NCBI RefSeq assembly: GCF_003598715.1
Contig: NZ_QZFU01000029.1
Span: 248,001 to 312,000, forward strand
Source of the DNA: Nocardia panacis
GTDB taxonomy: Bacteria; Actinomycetota; Actinomycetes; Mycobacteriales; Mycobacteriaceae
Direction of reading: 5' to 3'
Length of the DNA: 64,000 bases
In this document: positions 48,740-57,426 of the stretch, piece after piece
How the letters are laid out: each line of letters starts with the position of its first letter
Numbering within the stretch: the first letter of the stretch is position 1
Translations under genes and position numbers: made by a program
Notes under the pieces: model-generated
Databases searched by the model: none
What the model saw: only the letters and a program-made list of their open reading frames with translations
What the model was told of the DNA's origin: nothing

Positions 48740-48766
48740 CTGGCACTCGCGTGTATAGAGTGCTAG
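48740..48766 (+). promoter_or_regulatory. CIRCE operator with overlapping groESL promoter
   Basis: TGGCACTC, a 9-nt spacer and GAGTGCTA form the classical CIRCE inverted repeat bound by the heat-shock repressor HrcA. A likely -35 (TTGAGC, 48733-48738) and -10 (TATAGA, 48754-48759) overlap it, so HrcA binding would block transcription. Confidence 0.92.
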
Positions 48767-48926
48767 TCGGCACTGTGTTTAGGTGCTTGTGCCAGTTTGA
48801 CCACTGGGCAGGGGTCCCGGCACCCGCGACGACGGGGCTATGCGCAGGGTCAGCATCGAGACCGAACCGATGGTCCGGAACAACAGTCCCGGACGACCGA
48901 AATCCCCTGAAAGTGGAGGGCTCAAC

Positions 48927-49226
48927 GTGGCGAGCGTGAACATCAAGCCGCTCGAGGACAAGATCCTCGTCCAGGCCAACGAGGCCGAGACGACGACGGC
49001 CTCCGGCCTGGTCATCCCCGATACGGCGAAGGAGAAGCCGCAGGAGGGCACCGTCATCGCTGTCGGCGACGGCCGCGTCACCGACAAGGGCGACCGCATC
49101 CCGGTCGACGTCAAAGAAGGCGACGTCGTCATCTACAGCAAGTACGGCGGCACCGAGATCAAGTACCTGGGCGAGGAGTACCTCATCCTCTCGGCGCGCG
49201 ACATCCTGGCCGTCGTCACCAAGTAG
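48927..49226 (+). CDS. groES: Co-chaperonin GroES
   Basis: A 99-residue protein with SVNIKPLEDKILVQANEAE, the mobile loop ETTTASGLVIPDTAKEKPQ and the C-terminal EYLILSARDILAVV. It caps the GroEL cavity during ATP-driven protein folding. GTG 48927 follows AGTGGAGGG. It is first in the groES-groEL1 operon under CIRCE control. Confidence 0.98.
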   Translation: MASVNIKPLEDKILVQANEAETTTASGLVIPDTAKEKPQEGTVIAVGDGRVTDKGDRIPVDVKEGDVVIYSKYGGTEIKYLGEEYLILSARDILAVVTK

Positions 49227-49245
49227 CCGATCAGGCACATGCGTT

Positions 49246-49276
49246 CCGCCCCGGTGTCCTTCCCGACCCGGGGCGG
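49246..49276 (+). terminator. Hairpin between groES and groEL1
   Basis: 9 bp GC arms (49246-49254 and 49268-49276). It could attenuate transcription or stabilise the processed mRNA ends rather than terminate, because groEL1 lies in the same operon. Confidence 0.4.
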
Positions 49277-49316
49277 AGTGCGTTGAGCGCCGGTAACCCC
49301 TACAGGAGCAAACCAC

Positions 49317-50930
<1,614 letters not shown>

Positions 50931-50944
50931 TGTAGTGCAAGGCG

Positions 50945-51003
50945 AGAAGCCCTCTGGTCGGAGCGGATGATCAGAGGGCTTCTGTCTTGTCGGGACAGAA
51001 GCC
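50945..51003. terminator. Two overlapping, mutually exclusive hairpins after groEL1
   Basis: Hairpin A pairs 50945-50956 with 50972-50983 (12 bp). Hairpin B pairs 50977-50986 with 50994-51003 (10 bp). They share bases 50977-50983, so only one can form at a time. They end groEL1 transcription from the left and the DUF397 operon from the right. Confidence 0.75.
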
Positions 51004-51108
51004 TCTACCCGTGCACAGCCGGGAACCACACACCTACCGGCCGAAGCCGATTTCGGCCCAAATGAAACAGACCCCGGCATGAGCCAGGGCCTGCGTGGTG
51101 GCTTGTGG

Positions 51109-51321
51109 CTACGGCTGGTCGAACTCGCCGTCACGCACGCCCGCTACGAACGCGCTCCACTCAGACGGGGTGAAGACCAAGGCAGGGCCTCCAGTGGCCT
51201 TAGAGTCCCGGACGCCGACCATGCCCCCGTCGAGGTGTGCTACCTCCACGCAATCTTGCCCGCCGCCGCTGTGGCTGCTTTTGAACCACTCTGCTCCGGA
51301 CTGGTCAACGTTCACTCTCAT
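51109..51321 (-). CDS. DUF397-domain protein
   Basis: A 70-residue protein with the DUF397 pattern (WFKSSHSGGGQDCVEVAHL, VGVRDSKATGGPALVFTPSEW). DUF397 proteins are typically encoded next to XRE-DUF5753 regulators in actinomycetes and have been proposed as regulator partners or toxin-like components. It overlaps the upstream regulator gene by 17 bp, indicating coupling. Confidence 0.92.
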   Translation of the reverse strand: MRVNVDQSGAEWFKSSHSGGGQDCVEVAHLDGGMVGVRDSKATGGPALVFTPSEWSAFVAGVRDGEFDQP

Positions 51322-52216
51322 ACTCCCTTGCTACCTCACGCAACAGGTCTCGACTCGGCCGGACGTCCATCGCTGAATGCTCGGTCCTCGCCCATGCCTT
51401 ACGGTACCGGTCCACATCGGTTGGCTTCTCGATGTACATTGCGCCGGTGAACGCCTCTGCATAGACCAGCGGAGGTTCCGCTGACCGCCCGTTCTTGCCA
51501 ACCCCGAACTCCAAGATGGTGAACGGACCGGTCGAGATGCCAACGGGTAGTCCCGCCCTGAACGGCAGTATCCGAATGTGGATGTTTGGCTGACCACTCA
51601 GATCTGCGACATGCCGAAGTTGAGTCGCCATCACCAGGCGTGAGCCAACCACCGTCCGTATCGCCGACTCGTGCAGGACCGCAGTAAGTGATGCCGGTTG
51701 GATGCTGCGGGTGATCACGCCTTGTCGCCGGACGCGAAGTTCAATCCGTCGATCCAACTCGCTGTCGGATTCGTCCGGGAAGTAGAGGCTATCGAGTGTC
51801 CGGGCGTAGTCCGGAGTCTGTAGCAAGCCAGGAATGGTGCACGGCTGATACGAGGCCATCTCGCGGGCAGCGGACTCCAAGCCGACGTAGACATCGAAAT
51901 TCGGAGAGATCAGCGAGCCGTATTCCTGGTACCAGTTCTTGACTGCCGCTTGTTCGGCCAGGGCCATCAGGTCCGAGGTCTGTTGGGGGTTCAATTGGAG
52001 GATTCCGCATAGGACGGCAACGTCGTGGGTTCGGATCCTCTCGGTTTCCCCTTTCTCCAGTCGCTGGAGTGAGGACTTGCCCCATTGCATGAGCCTCGCG
52101 GTTTCAACCAGTGACATCCCCAGGGACTCTCGTGCGTCGCGAAGGTACCGCCCGAGTTGCCGCCGGGGCAGTGTGCTGCCATCTTCTTCGATCTGGTCCG
52201 TCACTGTGGTTCCCAT
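51305..52216 (-). CDS. XRE-family regulator with DUF5753 domain
   Basis: About 303 residues from ATG 52216 (MGTTVTDQIEED). A helix-turn-helix covers residues 20-75 (LGRYLRDARESLGMSLVETA, MQWGKSSLQRLEKGET). A DUF5753 domain follows (CTIPGLLQTPDYARTL, VVGSRLVMATQLRHVADL). An upstream ATG at 52270 would add 18 residues. This is the WhiJ/Scr1-like regulator type paired with DUF397. It is divergent from the small-gene operon and probably controls the gap between them. Confidence 0.9.
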   Translation of the reverse strand: MGTTVTDQIEEDGSTLPRRQLGRYLRDARESLGMSLVETARLMQWGKSSLQRLEKGETERIRTHDVAVLCGILQLNPQQTSDLMALAEQAAVKNWYQEYGSLISPNFDVYVGLESAAREMASYQPCTIPGLLQTPDYARTLDSLYFPDESDSELDRRIELRVRRQGVITRSIQPASLTAVLHESAIRTVVGSRLVMATQLRHVADLSGQPNIHIRILPFRAGLPVGISTGPFTILEFGVGKNGRSAEPPLVYAEAFTGAMYIEKPTDVDRYRKAWARTEHSAMDVRPSRDLLREVAREYESER

Positions 52217-52288
52217 CCTGGTCCTGAGAGCTTCCCGATCTGGGAAATCCTTGCACTCTGTTTGGTCCATGTCCTGGGCTTTCGCTCT

Positions 52289-52311
52289 AATTTTCCGGGA
52301 ATCCCAAAATT
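52289..52311. promoter_or_regulatory. Candidate operator in the divergent gap
   Basis: Arms AATTTT and AAAATT flank CCGGGAATCCC in an otherwise GC-rich stretch upstream of the regulator. Related half-sites TGGGAA (52241) and TTCCCA (52315) flank it. This is the layout of a regulator binding site; binding is not shown. Confidence 0.4.
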
Positions 52312-52454
52312 GAGTTCCCAGAATCGCTGTCTCGGGTCTGCTTGACCTGCGCCCGGTGGTTGGGGTCTGTCCCGTCCCTTCAGACCCCTGTACCTGGGGA
52401 CACCGGGGCCGGGCGCACGCCAACTTCACTGCGAGTGCGATCCGAGGTCTATCG

Positions 52455-52931
52455 ATGGCAACCGAAGCAGACACGGCAGATACGCCGGAAACGCGATACA
52501 CCCACTACCACAACATTTTCAGTTTCCCCGTGACACTCAGCCCCGACACGGGCCGAATCACCGTGCAGACATCTTCCCGGCTCGGGGCGGTGGTGATGCC
52601 GGGTGATCTGGGTGAGCGGCTGCGAGAGCATCTCACACGGGTCACGGGAGGGTGCGGGCCGATCCTGCGCGACCCTGAAAACAACCGCTGGACGGTGCTG
52701 GTACGCCCTGATCTGGACAGGTCTATCGCCAAGCTGTATCGATCCCTGCGCGGGTGCGGTGTTGGGGAACTCTGCGCTGGGCTGGAAATTGATTTGCCTA
52801 CCCCGGTAGACACGGGGGTCGAGCGGCGGGAATGGGTGGTGCCACCCGCCGTGGACGTGCCTCTGCCGTCCTTGCGTGTGGTGCTCGTGGCGATCACCGC
52901 ATGTGTACTGAGGGTGGAAGCCCATGTCTGA
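52455..52931 (+). CDS. Hypothetical protein, first gene of small-gene operon
   Basis: A 158-residue protein from ATG 52455 (MATEADTADTPETRYTHYHN). The middle (RDPENNRWTVLVRPDLDRS) has a regular alpha/beta look but no family I can name. It is divergent from the XRE regulator, so its expression is probably controlled by it. It overlaps the next start by 8 bp. Confidence 0.7.
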   Translation: MATEADTADTPETRYTHYHNIFSFPVTLSPDTGRITVQTSSRLGAVVMPGDLGERLREHLTRVTGGCGPILRDPENNRWTVLVRPDLDRSIAKLYRSLRGCGVGELCAGLEIDLPTPVDTGVERREWVVPPAVDVPLPSLRVVLVAITACVLRVEAHV

Positions 52932-53214
52932 GACGCCGAATCCTGCACTGGTCGCACGCATTCGAGGAGCGCAGACTCCGATGGGAACCGGCAACGGGAA
53001 GGTCTTCGAGGCCCCTTCGGAAGGGCTGATTACGTACGTGTTGATCCGCCTTCTCGGCTGGGAGCCAGAGGCGAAACCTGCACCGCTGGAACCGATCTCG
53101 GTATTGCCTGCCCTGCCTGTGGCCGACCACACCGGCCGCACCTTGGAAGAGATCCTGTACATGTTGCGTGACGGCCTCGCAGCGGCGAAGGCCGCGCCCG
53201 AGGGGGCATTGTGA
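52924..53214 (+). CDS. Hypothetical protein
   Basis: A 96-residue soluble protein (MSETPNPALVARIRGAQTP). It contains GRTLEEILYMLRDGLAAAKA, a helical C-terminal half. No recognised domain. It overlaps both neighbours, with the stop inside the GTGA start of the next gene. Confidence 0.65.
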   Translation: MSETPNPALVARIRGAQTPMGTGNGKVFEAPSEGLITYVLIRLLGWEPEAKPAPLEPISVLPALPVADHTGRTLEEILYMLRDGLAAAKAAPEGAL

Positions 53215-53528
53215 GTCTCCCGAAGGTGCTGGGGTATTTGCGCCGTGACATTGCCGGTATCCGCCAGCAGGCGATAGAGCCCCTGATGCGGAGTGCGGCA
53301 GGTGATTTCGGATACAGCTACACCAAAACGATGGCGGTGTCCGACCCGTTCGCTTCGGAACGAGCCCTGATCGCTCTGGTAGCGAATTCGGGTGTGCCTG
53401 CCGTGATCGTGCCGAGCCTGAAGCATTTCGAGGGTGGTCGGCCGCCCGAGGCGCTGATGCGCCTGGCCGATGTGCTGGTGATGGAGCCACGGGCGCGGTT
53501 CACTCGGATCGAAGCGGGGTCGCTGTGA
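53211..53528 (+). CDS. Small protein resembling a serine-recombinase catalytic fold without the active Ser
   Basis: A 105-residue protein starting at GTG 53211. Its spacing of motifs (VLGYLRRDIAG, ALIALVANSGVPAVIVPS, LADVLVMEPRA) recalls the N-terminal domain of resolvases. The position of the catalytic Ser is not conserved (GYLRRD instead of GYxRVS), so it is unlikely to recombine DNA. The resemblance is my inference. Similar small proteins accompany XRE/DUF397 operons in Nocardia. GTGA overlaps on both sides. Confidence 0.65.
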   Translation: MSLPKVLGYLRRDIAGIRQQAIEPLMRSAAGDFGYSYTKTMAVSDPFASERALIALVANSGVPAVIVPSLKHFEGGRPPEALMRLADVLVMEPRARFTRIEAGSL

Positions 53529-53701
53529 ATTCCCGTCTCGCGCGGGCGGTGACCGAGTACTTCGAGGCCCTGGACACCTGGCACGTAGCTGGCCGTCCGG
53601 TCGAGGGACCGGTGTGGGAGTGCATGGAGGCGGTCGTCACTGAACTCCTGGCTGCGAAAGCGGGGGCCGGTCCGTCCAGAAATCCGGAGATGCGGTCGTG
53701 A
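53525..53701 (+). CDS. Very small hypothetical protein (58 aa)
   Basis: GTG 53525 overlaps the preceding stop, and the frame runs to TGA at 53699-53701 (VTEYFEALDTWHVAGRPVEG ... MRS). It is supported by the unbroken chain of GTGA overlaps on both sides. Function unknown. Confidence 0.55.
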   Translation: MNSRLARAVTEYFEALDTWHVAGRPVEGPVWECMEAVVTELLAAKAGAGPSRNPEMRS

Positions 53702-53898
53702 CCTGGGTGACCGTTGTCCGTCGCTGCCACCGTGCCCGGAAGGCGTGGGAGCGTGCCGCCAAAGCCTGGGATAAGGCGCGCGCGCCCCTGGTGGGGCCTC
53801 TGCGGGATGCGGTGGAGTCGGCCCGCAGGGAGTACCTGGCTGCCACCGCTGCGCGCAGGGCCGTCGAGTCGGGCGGTGTGAAAGCGGTGCGGTCGTGA
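53698..53898 (+). CDS. Small basic helical protein (66 aa)
   Basis: GTG 53698 overlaps the preceding stop. The protein is Arg/Ala-rich and helical (RKAWERAAKAWDKARAPL, ESARREYLAATAARRA), which suggests nucleic-acid or protein binding. Function unknown. Confidence 0.55.
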   Translation: MTWVTVVRRCHRARKAWERAAKAWDKARAPLVGPLRDAVESARREYLAATAARRAVESGGVKAVRS

Positions 53899-54119
53899 CC
53901 TGGGAAGAGTTGTACGTGGTGGTCATGTCTACGGCTGCGGGGCTGGTGGTGGAGTGGCGGTACTGGCGGCAGGCGGCGATCACCCTGTGGGGGCGCATGA
54001 GGACTCGGCGTAGCGCGATGACCGGTCCGAACCGTGAAACCAGTTGCGAGACAAACAATTACGAAGAAGAAGGAAGAAGAATGCGTGAACCTGCATCCGC
54101 TGAGGCGGTGGAGTCGTGA
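53895..54119 (+). CDS. Small protein with hydrophobic N-terminus (74 aa)
   Basis: GTG 53895 overlaps the previous stop. A hydrophobic N-terminal segment (LYVVVMSTAAGLVVEW) may insert in the membrane; the rest is charged. It ends in AEAVES and overlaps the next small gene by 4 bp. Function unknown. Confidence 0.5.
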   Translation: MTWEELYVVVMSTAAGLVVEWRYWRQAAITLWGRMRTRRSAMTGPNRETSCETNNYEEEGRRMREPASAEAVES

Positions 54120-54268
54120 CCTTGCTGGAAGGAATGGCGACGGTTGTCGCGGTGGTGGTGCCTGCGGTGATCATCGCGAGGATGCTGCGTGTGGATCGGC
54201 GCGAGGTCCGTGTGGGGCGCGACGTTGGACTGAGGTACTGGCCCGTACGGTCGGAGTGGAGGCCATGA
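54116..54268 (+). CDS. Very small putative membrane protein (50 aa)
   Basis: GTG 54116 overlaps the previous stop. One hydrophobic helix (MATVVAVVVPAVIIARML) is followed by a basic tail. The stop overlaps the ATG of the phosphatase-like gene (ATGA). The overlap chain is the main support. Confidence 0.55.
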   Translation: MTLLEGMATVVAVVVPAVIIARMLRVDRREVRVGRDVGLRYWPVRSEWRP

Positions 54269-54960
54269 CGGGCGCGAAATCCAGTGTGAGGCTGACACTT
54301 ATCCGGCACGCCGAAGCCGTGTCGAATATCGAGAGAACCATCCGGGGCGAGAAGACATGTGCGGGCTTGACCGAGCGCGGGCGTGAGCAAGCGTTGCACC
54401 TCGCGACTCGGCTACGTGCCGAGCACCATCGGGAACCGATCAGCGCCGTCTACTCGACTCGTGTGGCGCGGGTGCGTGAGACGGCGGAACCGGTCGCGCG
54501 GCGGCTGGGTCTCGAGGTCGAATTCCTGGAGCCGTGGCGGTATCACCAGTACGGGGCGGCGGAGGGGATGCCCTGGACAGCGCTGCGTCGCCTTCGGTGG
54601 GAGAATCCGCTCTTGCAGCGGAGGGACGTTCCGGTAGCGGCCGGTGCGGAGACCAGGGACCGCTACCGGGCGTCTATCCGGGTGGCGCTGGAGCGCCTTG
54701 TCGAGACGCACGCCGGTCAACATGTGGTGCTGTTCGGGTCGGTGGAGAACATCACCGCGAGCGCCGAGGTGCTTTTGGGCCTGTCTGCCGATGCCCGCAC
54801 CCGAACAAAGATGGTGATAGACCACACCGGTATCACTCGGTGGTGTATCGAACCGTCGCCCTGGGCGGCGGGCACGCGGCGCGCGGTGCTGATCGCGCAC
54901 AACGACACTGGGCATCTGTCGGGCGACTTGGCCCTGCATTGCAGGGAACTCGGCGGCTGA
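54265..54960 (+). CDS. Histidine phosphatase superfamily protein
   Basis: A 231-residue protein with the phosphoglycerate-mutase-type signature LTLIRHAEAVSN (His15) and TERGREQALHLATRL. The position of the second catalytic His (normally in a hydrophobic-H-G motif) reads VVLFGSVENI, with Phe instead of His. Activity is therefore uncertain, though a nearby His could substitute. It terminates the small-gene operon. Substrate unknown. Confidence 0.8.
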   Translation: MTGAKSSVRLTLIRHAEAVSNIERTIRGEKTCAGLTERGREQALHLATRLRAEHHREPISAVYSTRVARVRETAEPVARRLGLEVEFLEPWRYHQYGAAEGMPWTALRRLRWENPLLQRRDVPVAAGAETRDRYRASIRVALERLVETHAGQHVVLFGSVENITASAEVLLGLSADARTRTKMVIDHTGITRWCIEPSPWAAGTRRAVLIAHNDTGHLSGDLALHCRELGG

Positions 54961-55019
54961 CGGGTCGCGATGACCGATACTGGAACGTTCGAGTCCGGAA
55001 GCGACGAGAAGGGTAGAGC

Positions 55020-55595
55020 ATGACAGGCGATGAACAAATAGGTTTCGATTTCGGTGTGGATGTCGCCGAGCGGACCGCTTGGGAGACGTGGGTGGACTCG
55101 AAGCGCCGCGCGGCGCAGATCCGGAAGCTTCTGGGCCGAGCGGGGCTTCCGGCGTTGCCATCCGAGCCGTGGGATTTCGAGTCCGATAACGCAATTCAGG
55201 TCAGCGAGGTCATTGCCGAGCTGTTCCCGGACATGGAGTCCGTGACCCTGCCCGCCAACGCCGATCGCATCGATCAGCTCGCGTGTTTCATCGGGGAATG
55301 GTTCGTAAGGTACCTGGACGCACAATGGGTTGACCTCGCTAAACACAAGGACACTCCGGCCGGGTACAACGACTACGACGGTTTTTCTTTCTATAACGGC
55401 ATCAAACCGGCCGTGGCGTTCGGATTCGCTGGCTGGAAGACGTGCACGGCCGAACTGCTCGTGAAATACGTTGTAGAAACCGAGTTTCTGAACATCGTTG
55501 ATCTGGTCGCGCCCGCGTATTGGAAGCTGCGCAAAGAAGATGGGTCGTTCGCCGATCTGCGCCGGAACCTTCCCGATCATCCGCCTTTTCTCTAG
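55020..55595 (+). CDS. Hypothetical protein, possible partner or immunity protein
   Basis: A 191-residue soluble protein, acidic and aromatic-rich. A central helical segment (IDQLACFIGEWFVRYLDAQW) and tail (LVAPAYWKLRKEDGSF) are reminiscent of immunity-type proteins, but I recognise no family. It lies 27 bp upstream of the possible REase-fold coiled-coil gene on the same strand, which suggests a pair. GAAGGGTAGAGC precedes ATG 55020. Confidence 0.7.
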   Translation: MTGDEQIGFDFGVDVAERTAWETWVDSKRRAAQIRKLLGRAGLPALPSEPWDFESDNAIQVSEVIAELFPDMESVTLPANADRIDQLACFIGEWFVRYLDAQWVDLAKHKDTPAGYNDYDGFSFYNGIKPAVAFGFAGWKTCTAELLVKYVVETEFLNIVDLVAPAYWKLRKEDGSFADLRRNLPDHPPFL

Positions 55596-55622
55596 TCGCG
55601 TGGATTCGGGGGCGGTGCCGCT

Positions 55623-56837
55623 ATGGCCGGTGACGGCTACGACGCGGATAGGCGGTCGTACGACAGTCAGGCTCGCGGAAGGATCTTCGAGAACGGAACC
55701 GGAGAATTCTTCCGCGACCGTGAGCGCGGCTACACACCACAGGTAGAGGTGCCGGTGCCGGGGCGGAACGAGGTTCGCCGGTTCGATAAAGCACAAGTCA
55801 AGGATGGGGCCTATCTCAGTATCGAGGACAAGTCCGGCGCGGTCCGAGGCCCGAACGACATGAAAGAGATGCGAAACGATCGCATCCTCCTCGAACGCGG
55901 GATAGTGGCAAATCACACGCTGCGAACCGTCGAAGGAGAATACATATCGAAAGAGGCTCGCGAATTCATCAATGAAATGCTTCGCGATTTCCCTGGGCGA
56001 TATGTTCACCAAGTCATATCCCGTGAAGAAGCCCGCCAGATATGGGCGCGGGGACTACAAAGGGAGCCGGGCCAGCAACTCGAATTGGTGCGAGCCTACG
56101 AGCTGAACCGCGCGGAACGCGCACGGCAACGACTCGAACATATTCGGCAGATCGTTAAGGCGCAGCAGCGTTCCGAGCTGTTTCGGACAACTGGGCCACA
56201 GTTCCGGGAAGCCACCGAGCGCGGCCGGGTCGAAGCCCGAGAAAGGGCCGAGCACGCTCGGGAGACCAGGGAACAGGAGCAAGCCCGGCAGCGCGAGCAG
56301 GCCGCACGGATGCGTGAGCAGTTGAATAAAGATATTCGAGCCCAGGCACAGCAGTTGGGGAAGGATCGTGAGGTCGGTCGAGTACCCGATGCCGACCGGC
56401 TCTACGAGACTCACAAGGAATTGACTCGAAACCTGGATCTGGTCCGCGATCAGGAACGGGAAGAAACCCGAGCCATGCTCGGGACGCTCGGCTTGGGAAA
56501 GGAAAAGGCCCGTGATATGGAACTCGCTTTCGAGTTGTCGCGGGAAGAGCAGCGCAAGGATGTAGTTCGGGATCTGAACAGTATTGCGCTGGCTGTACGG
56601 CGCGAGGACCAACGGCGCGAAGCGGCCGAGAAAGAGCGAAAAGAGAAAGAAGCCCGAGAAGCCTATGGTAGGGCTTTGGAAGAACGCGGCATACGACCCG
56701 AGATAGCCGCACTGGTTCAACTCCAACAAGCACCGGGGATAGAGAACGAACGCGAGCGGGAATCGGGAGAACCCCCGCAAGCCAAAGGGCGGAGTCGGGA
56801 CATCGGCGGTCGGGGTATCGAACGCACCAGGGACTGA
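55623..56837 (+). CDS. Possible REase-fold domain with long coiled coil
   Basis: A 404-residue protein. Residues 1-135 contain YLSIEDKSGAV, an E-x-K pattern like the core of PD-(D/E)XK nucleases and Tox-REase toxins, then NDMKEMRNDRILLERGI and FPGRYVHQVISREEARQIW. Residues 150-370 are an almost continuous charged coiled coil. No signal peptide or membrane segment. The A/T content is higher than in the core genes. A nuclease or defence/toxin role is inferred from the motif and the paired upstream gene. Confidence 0.65.
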   Translation: MAGDGYDADRRSYDSQARGRIFENGTGEFFRDRERGYTPQVEVPVPGRNEVRRFDKAQVKDGAYLSIEDKSGAVRGPNDMKEMRNDRILLERGIVANHTLRTVEGEYISKEAREFINEMLRDFPGRYVHQVISREEARQIWARGLQREPGQQLELVRAYELNRAERARQRLEHIRQIVKAQQRSELFRTTGPQFREATERGRVEARERAEHARETREQEQARQREQAARMREQLNKDIRAQAQQLGKDREVGRVPDADRLYETHKELTRNLDLVRDQEREETRAMLGTLGLGKEKARDMELAFELSREEQRKDVVRDLNSIALAVRREDQRREAAEKERKEKEAREAYGRALEERGIRPEIAALVQLQQAPGIENERERESGEPPQAKGRSRDIGGRGIERTRD

Positions 56838-56875
56838 CTGACACCGGCAGACACGACACGAGAAAGAACCACGCG

Positions 56876-57136
56876 ATGACCGATACGACCCACCACCGCA
56901 TTACCCGCCTGGAAGCCTCCATGTTCCGCACCCAAAACGAACTACATGCACTGAAATCCGTTGTGGCACACCTCGGCCAGGACCGGACAGAGCAGCACAC
57001 CGCCGCGCTGGCGGAGTTCGGCAACCTCCGCGAGCGGATCAGCGGATTGGATGCCCGGTTCGATGCGGTGGATGCCAAGATGGACCAGATCCTGAACACA
57101 CTGTCCGGCAATGTGACTCACGAAGTACATGAGTAG
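56876..57136 (+). CDS. Small coiled-coil hypothetical protein
   Basis: An 86-residue helical protein (ITRLEASMFRTQNELHALKS, LDARFDAVDAKMDQILNTL). Such heptad-rich proteins often form trimers or tetramers. Function unknown. It precedes the resolvase gene and its repeat-rich leader. Confidence 0.65.
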   Translation: MTDTTHHRITRLEASMFRTQNELHALKSVVAHLGQDRTEQHTAALAEFGNLRERISGLDARFDAVDAKMDQILNTLSGNVTHEVHE

Positions 57137-57426
57137 CCACCACCGCTGAACCGCTAACCACCTTTCAGCCCCATGTGCTCCGGAGAACATGGGGCAGCAC
57201 GCCCAAGTTCTCTAGAGAACTTGGGCAGACCCCCCCAAGTTCCCTGTGGACATGGAGTGCTCACGGGTGTCTCGAAAACGTTCGTTTGTTGCGACGAGAC
57301 ACCCCAGCGCCGACACCGGTTGCCGTCCAGCGGTTTCCGCGACCGGAACTGTCTCGAAAACCCGTCTCGAAACCTGTAGTCTCAAAACGATCGAATCGAC
57401 GGGATAATGAGACAGGAACGGATTCA
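57137..57426. promoter_or_regulatory. Repeat-rich leader of the resolvase gene (candidate res site)
   Basis: This 290 bp region contains an imperfect palindrome at 57169-57194 and a perfect 24 bp palindrome at 57202-57225. It also holds an inverted pair of TGTCTCG half-sites (57268-57274 and 57295-57301) and further copies of GTCTCRAAAM at 57351, 57364 and 57379, plus an inverse copy GAGAC at 57410. Half-sites beginning TGTCYR are typical of Tn3/gamma-delta resolvase res sites. Confidence 0.65.
57202..57225. repeat. 24 bp perfect palindrome
   Basis: Each arm reads CCCAAGTTCTCT and its exact reverse complement, with no spacer. A degenerate half copy (CCCAAGTTCCCT) follows at 57234. Likely a dimeric protein-binding site or a cruciform. 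Confidence 0.85.

Larger units (their letters stand above)
48079..48926. promoter_or_regulatory. Long divergent regulatory region upstream of groES
   Basis: 848 bp with no convincing gene. It holds the promoter of the Hsp70-fold-like gene, an A/T-richer stretch around 48410-48490, a 21-22 bp tandem repeat array (48576-48708) and the groES CIRCE promoter (48733-48766). The groES leader is about 160 nt long. Confidence 0.7.

Noticed and set aside
57175..57426. N-terminal extension of the resolvase to 57175
   Set aside because: The extra 84 residues cross the palindrome and res-like repeats and lack resolvase homology; GTG 57427 gives a standard protein.
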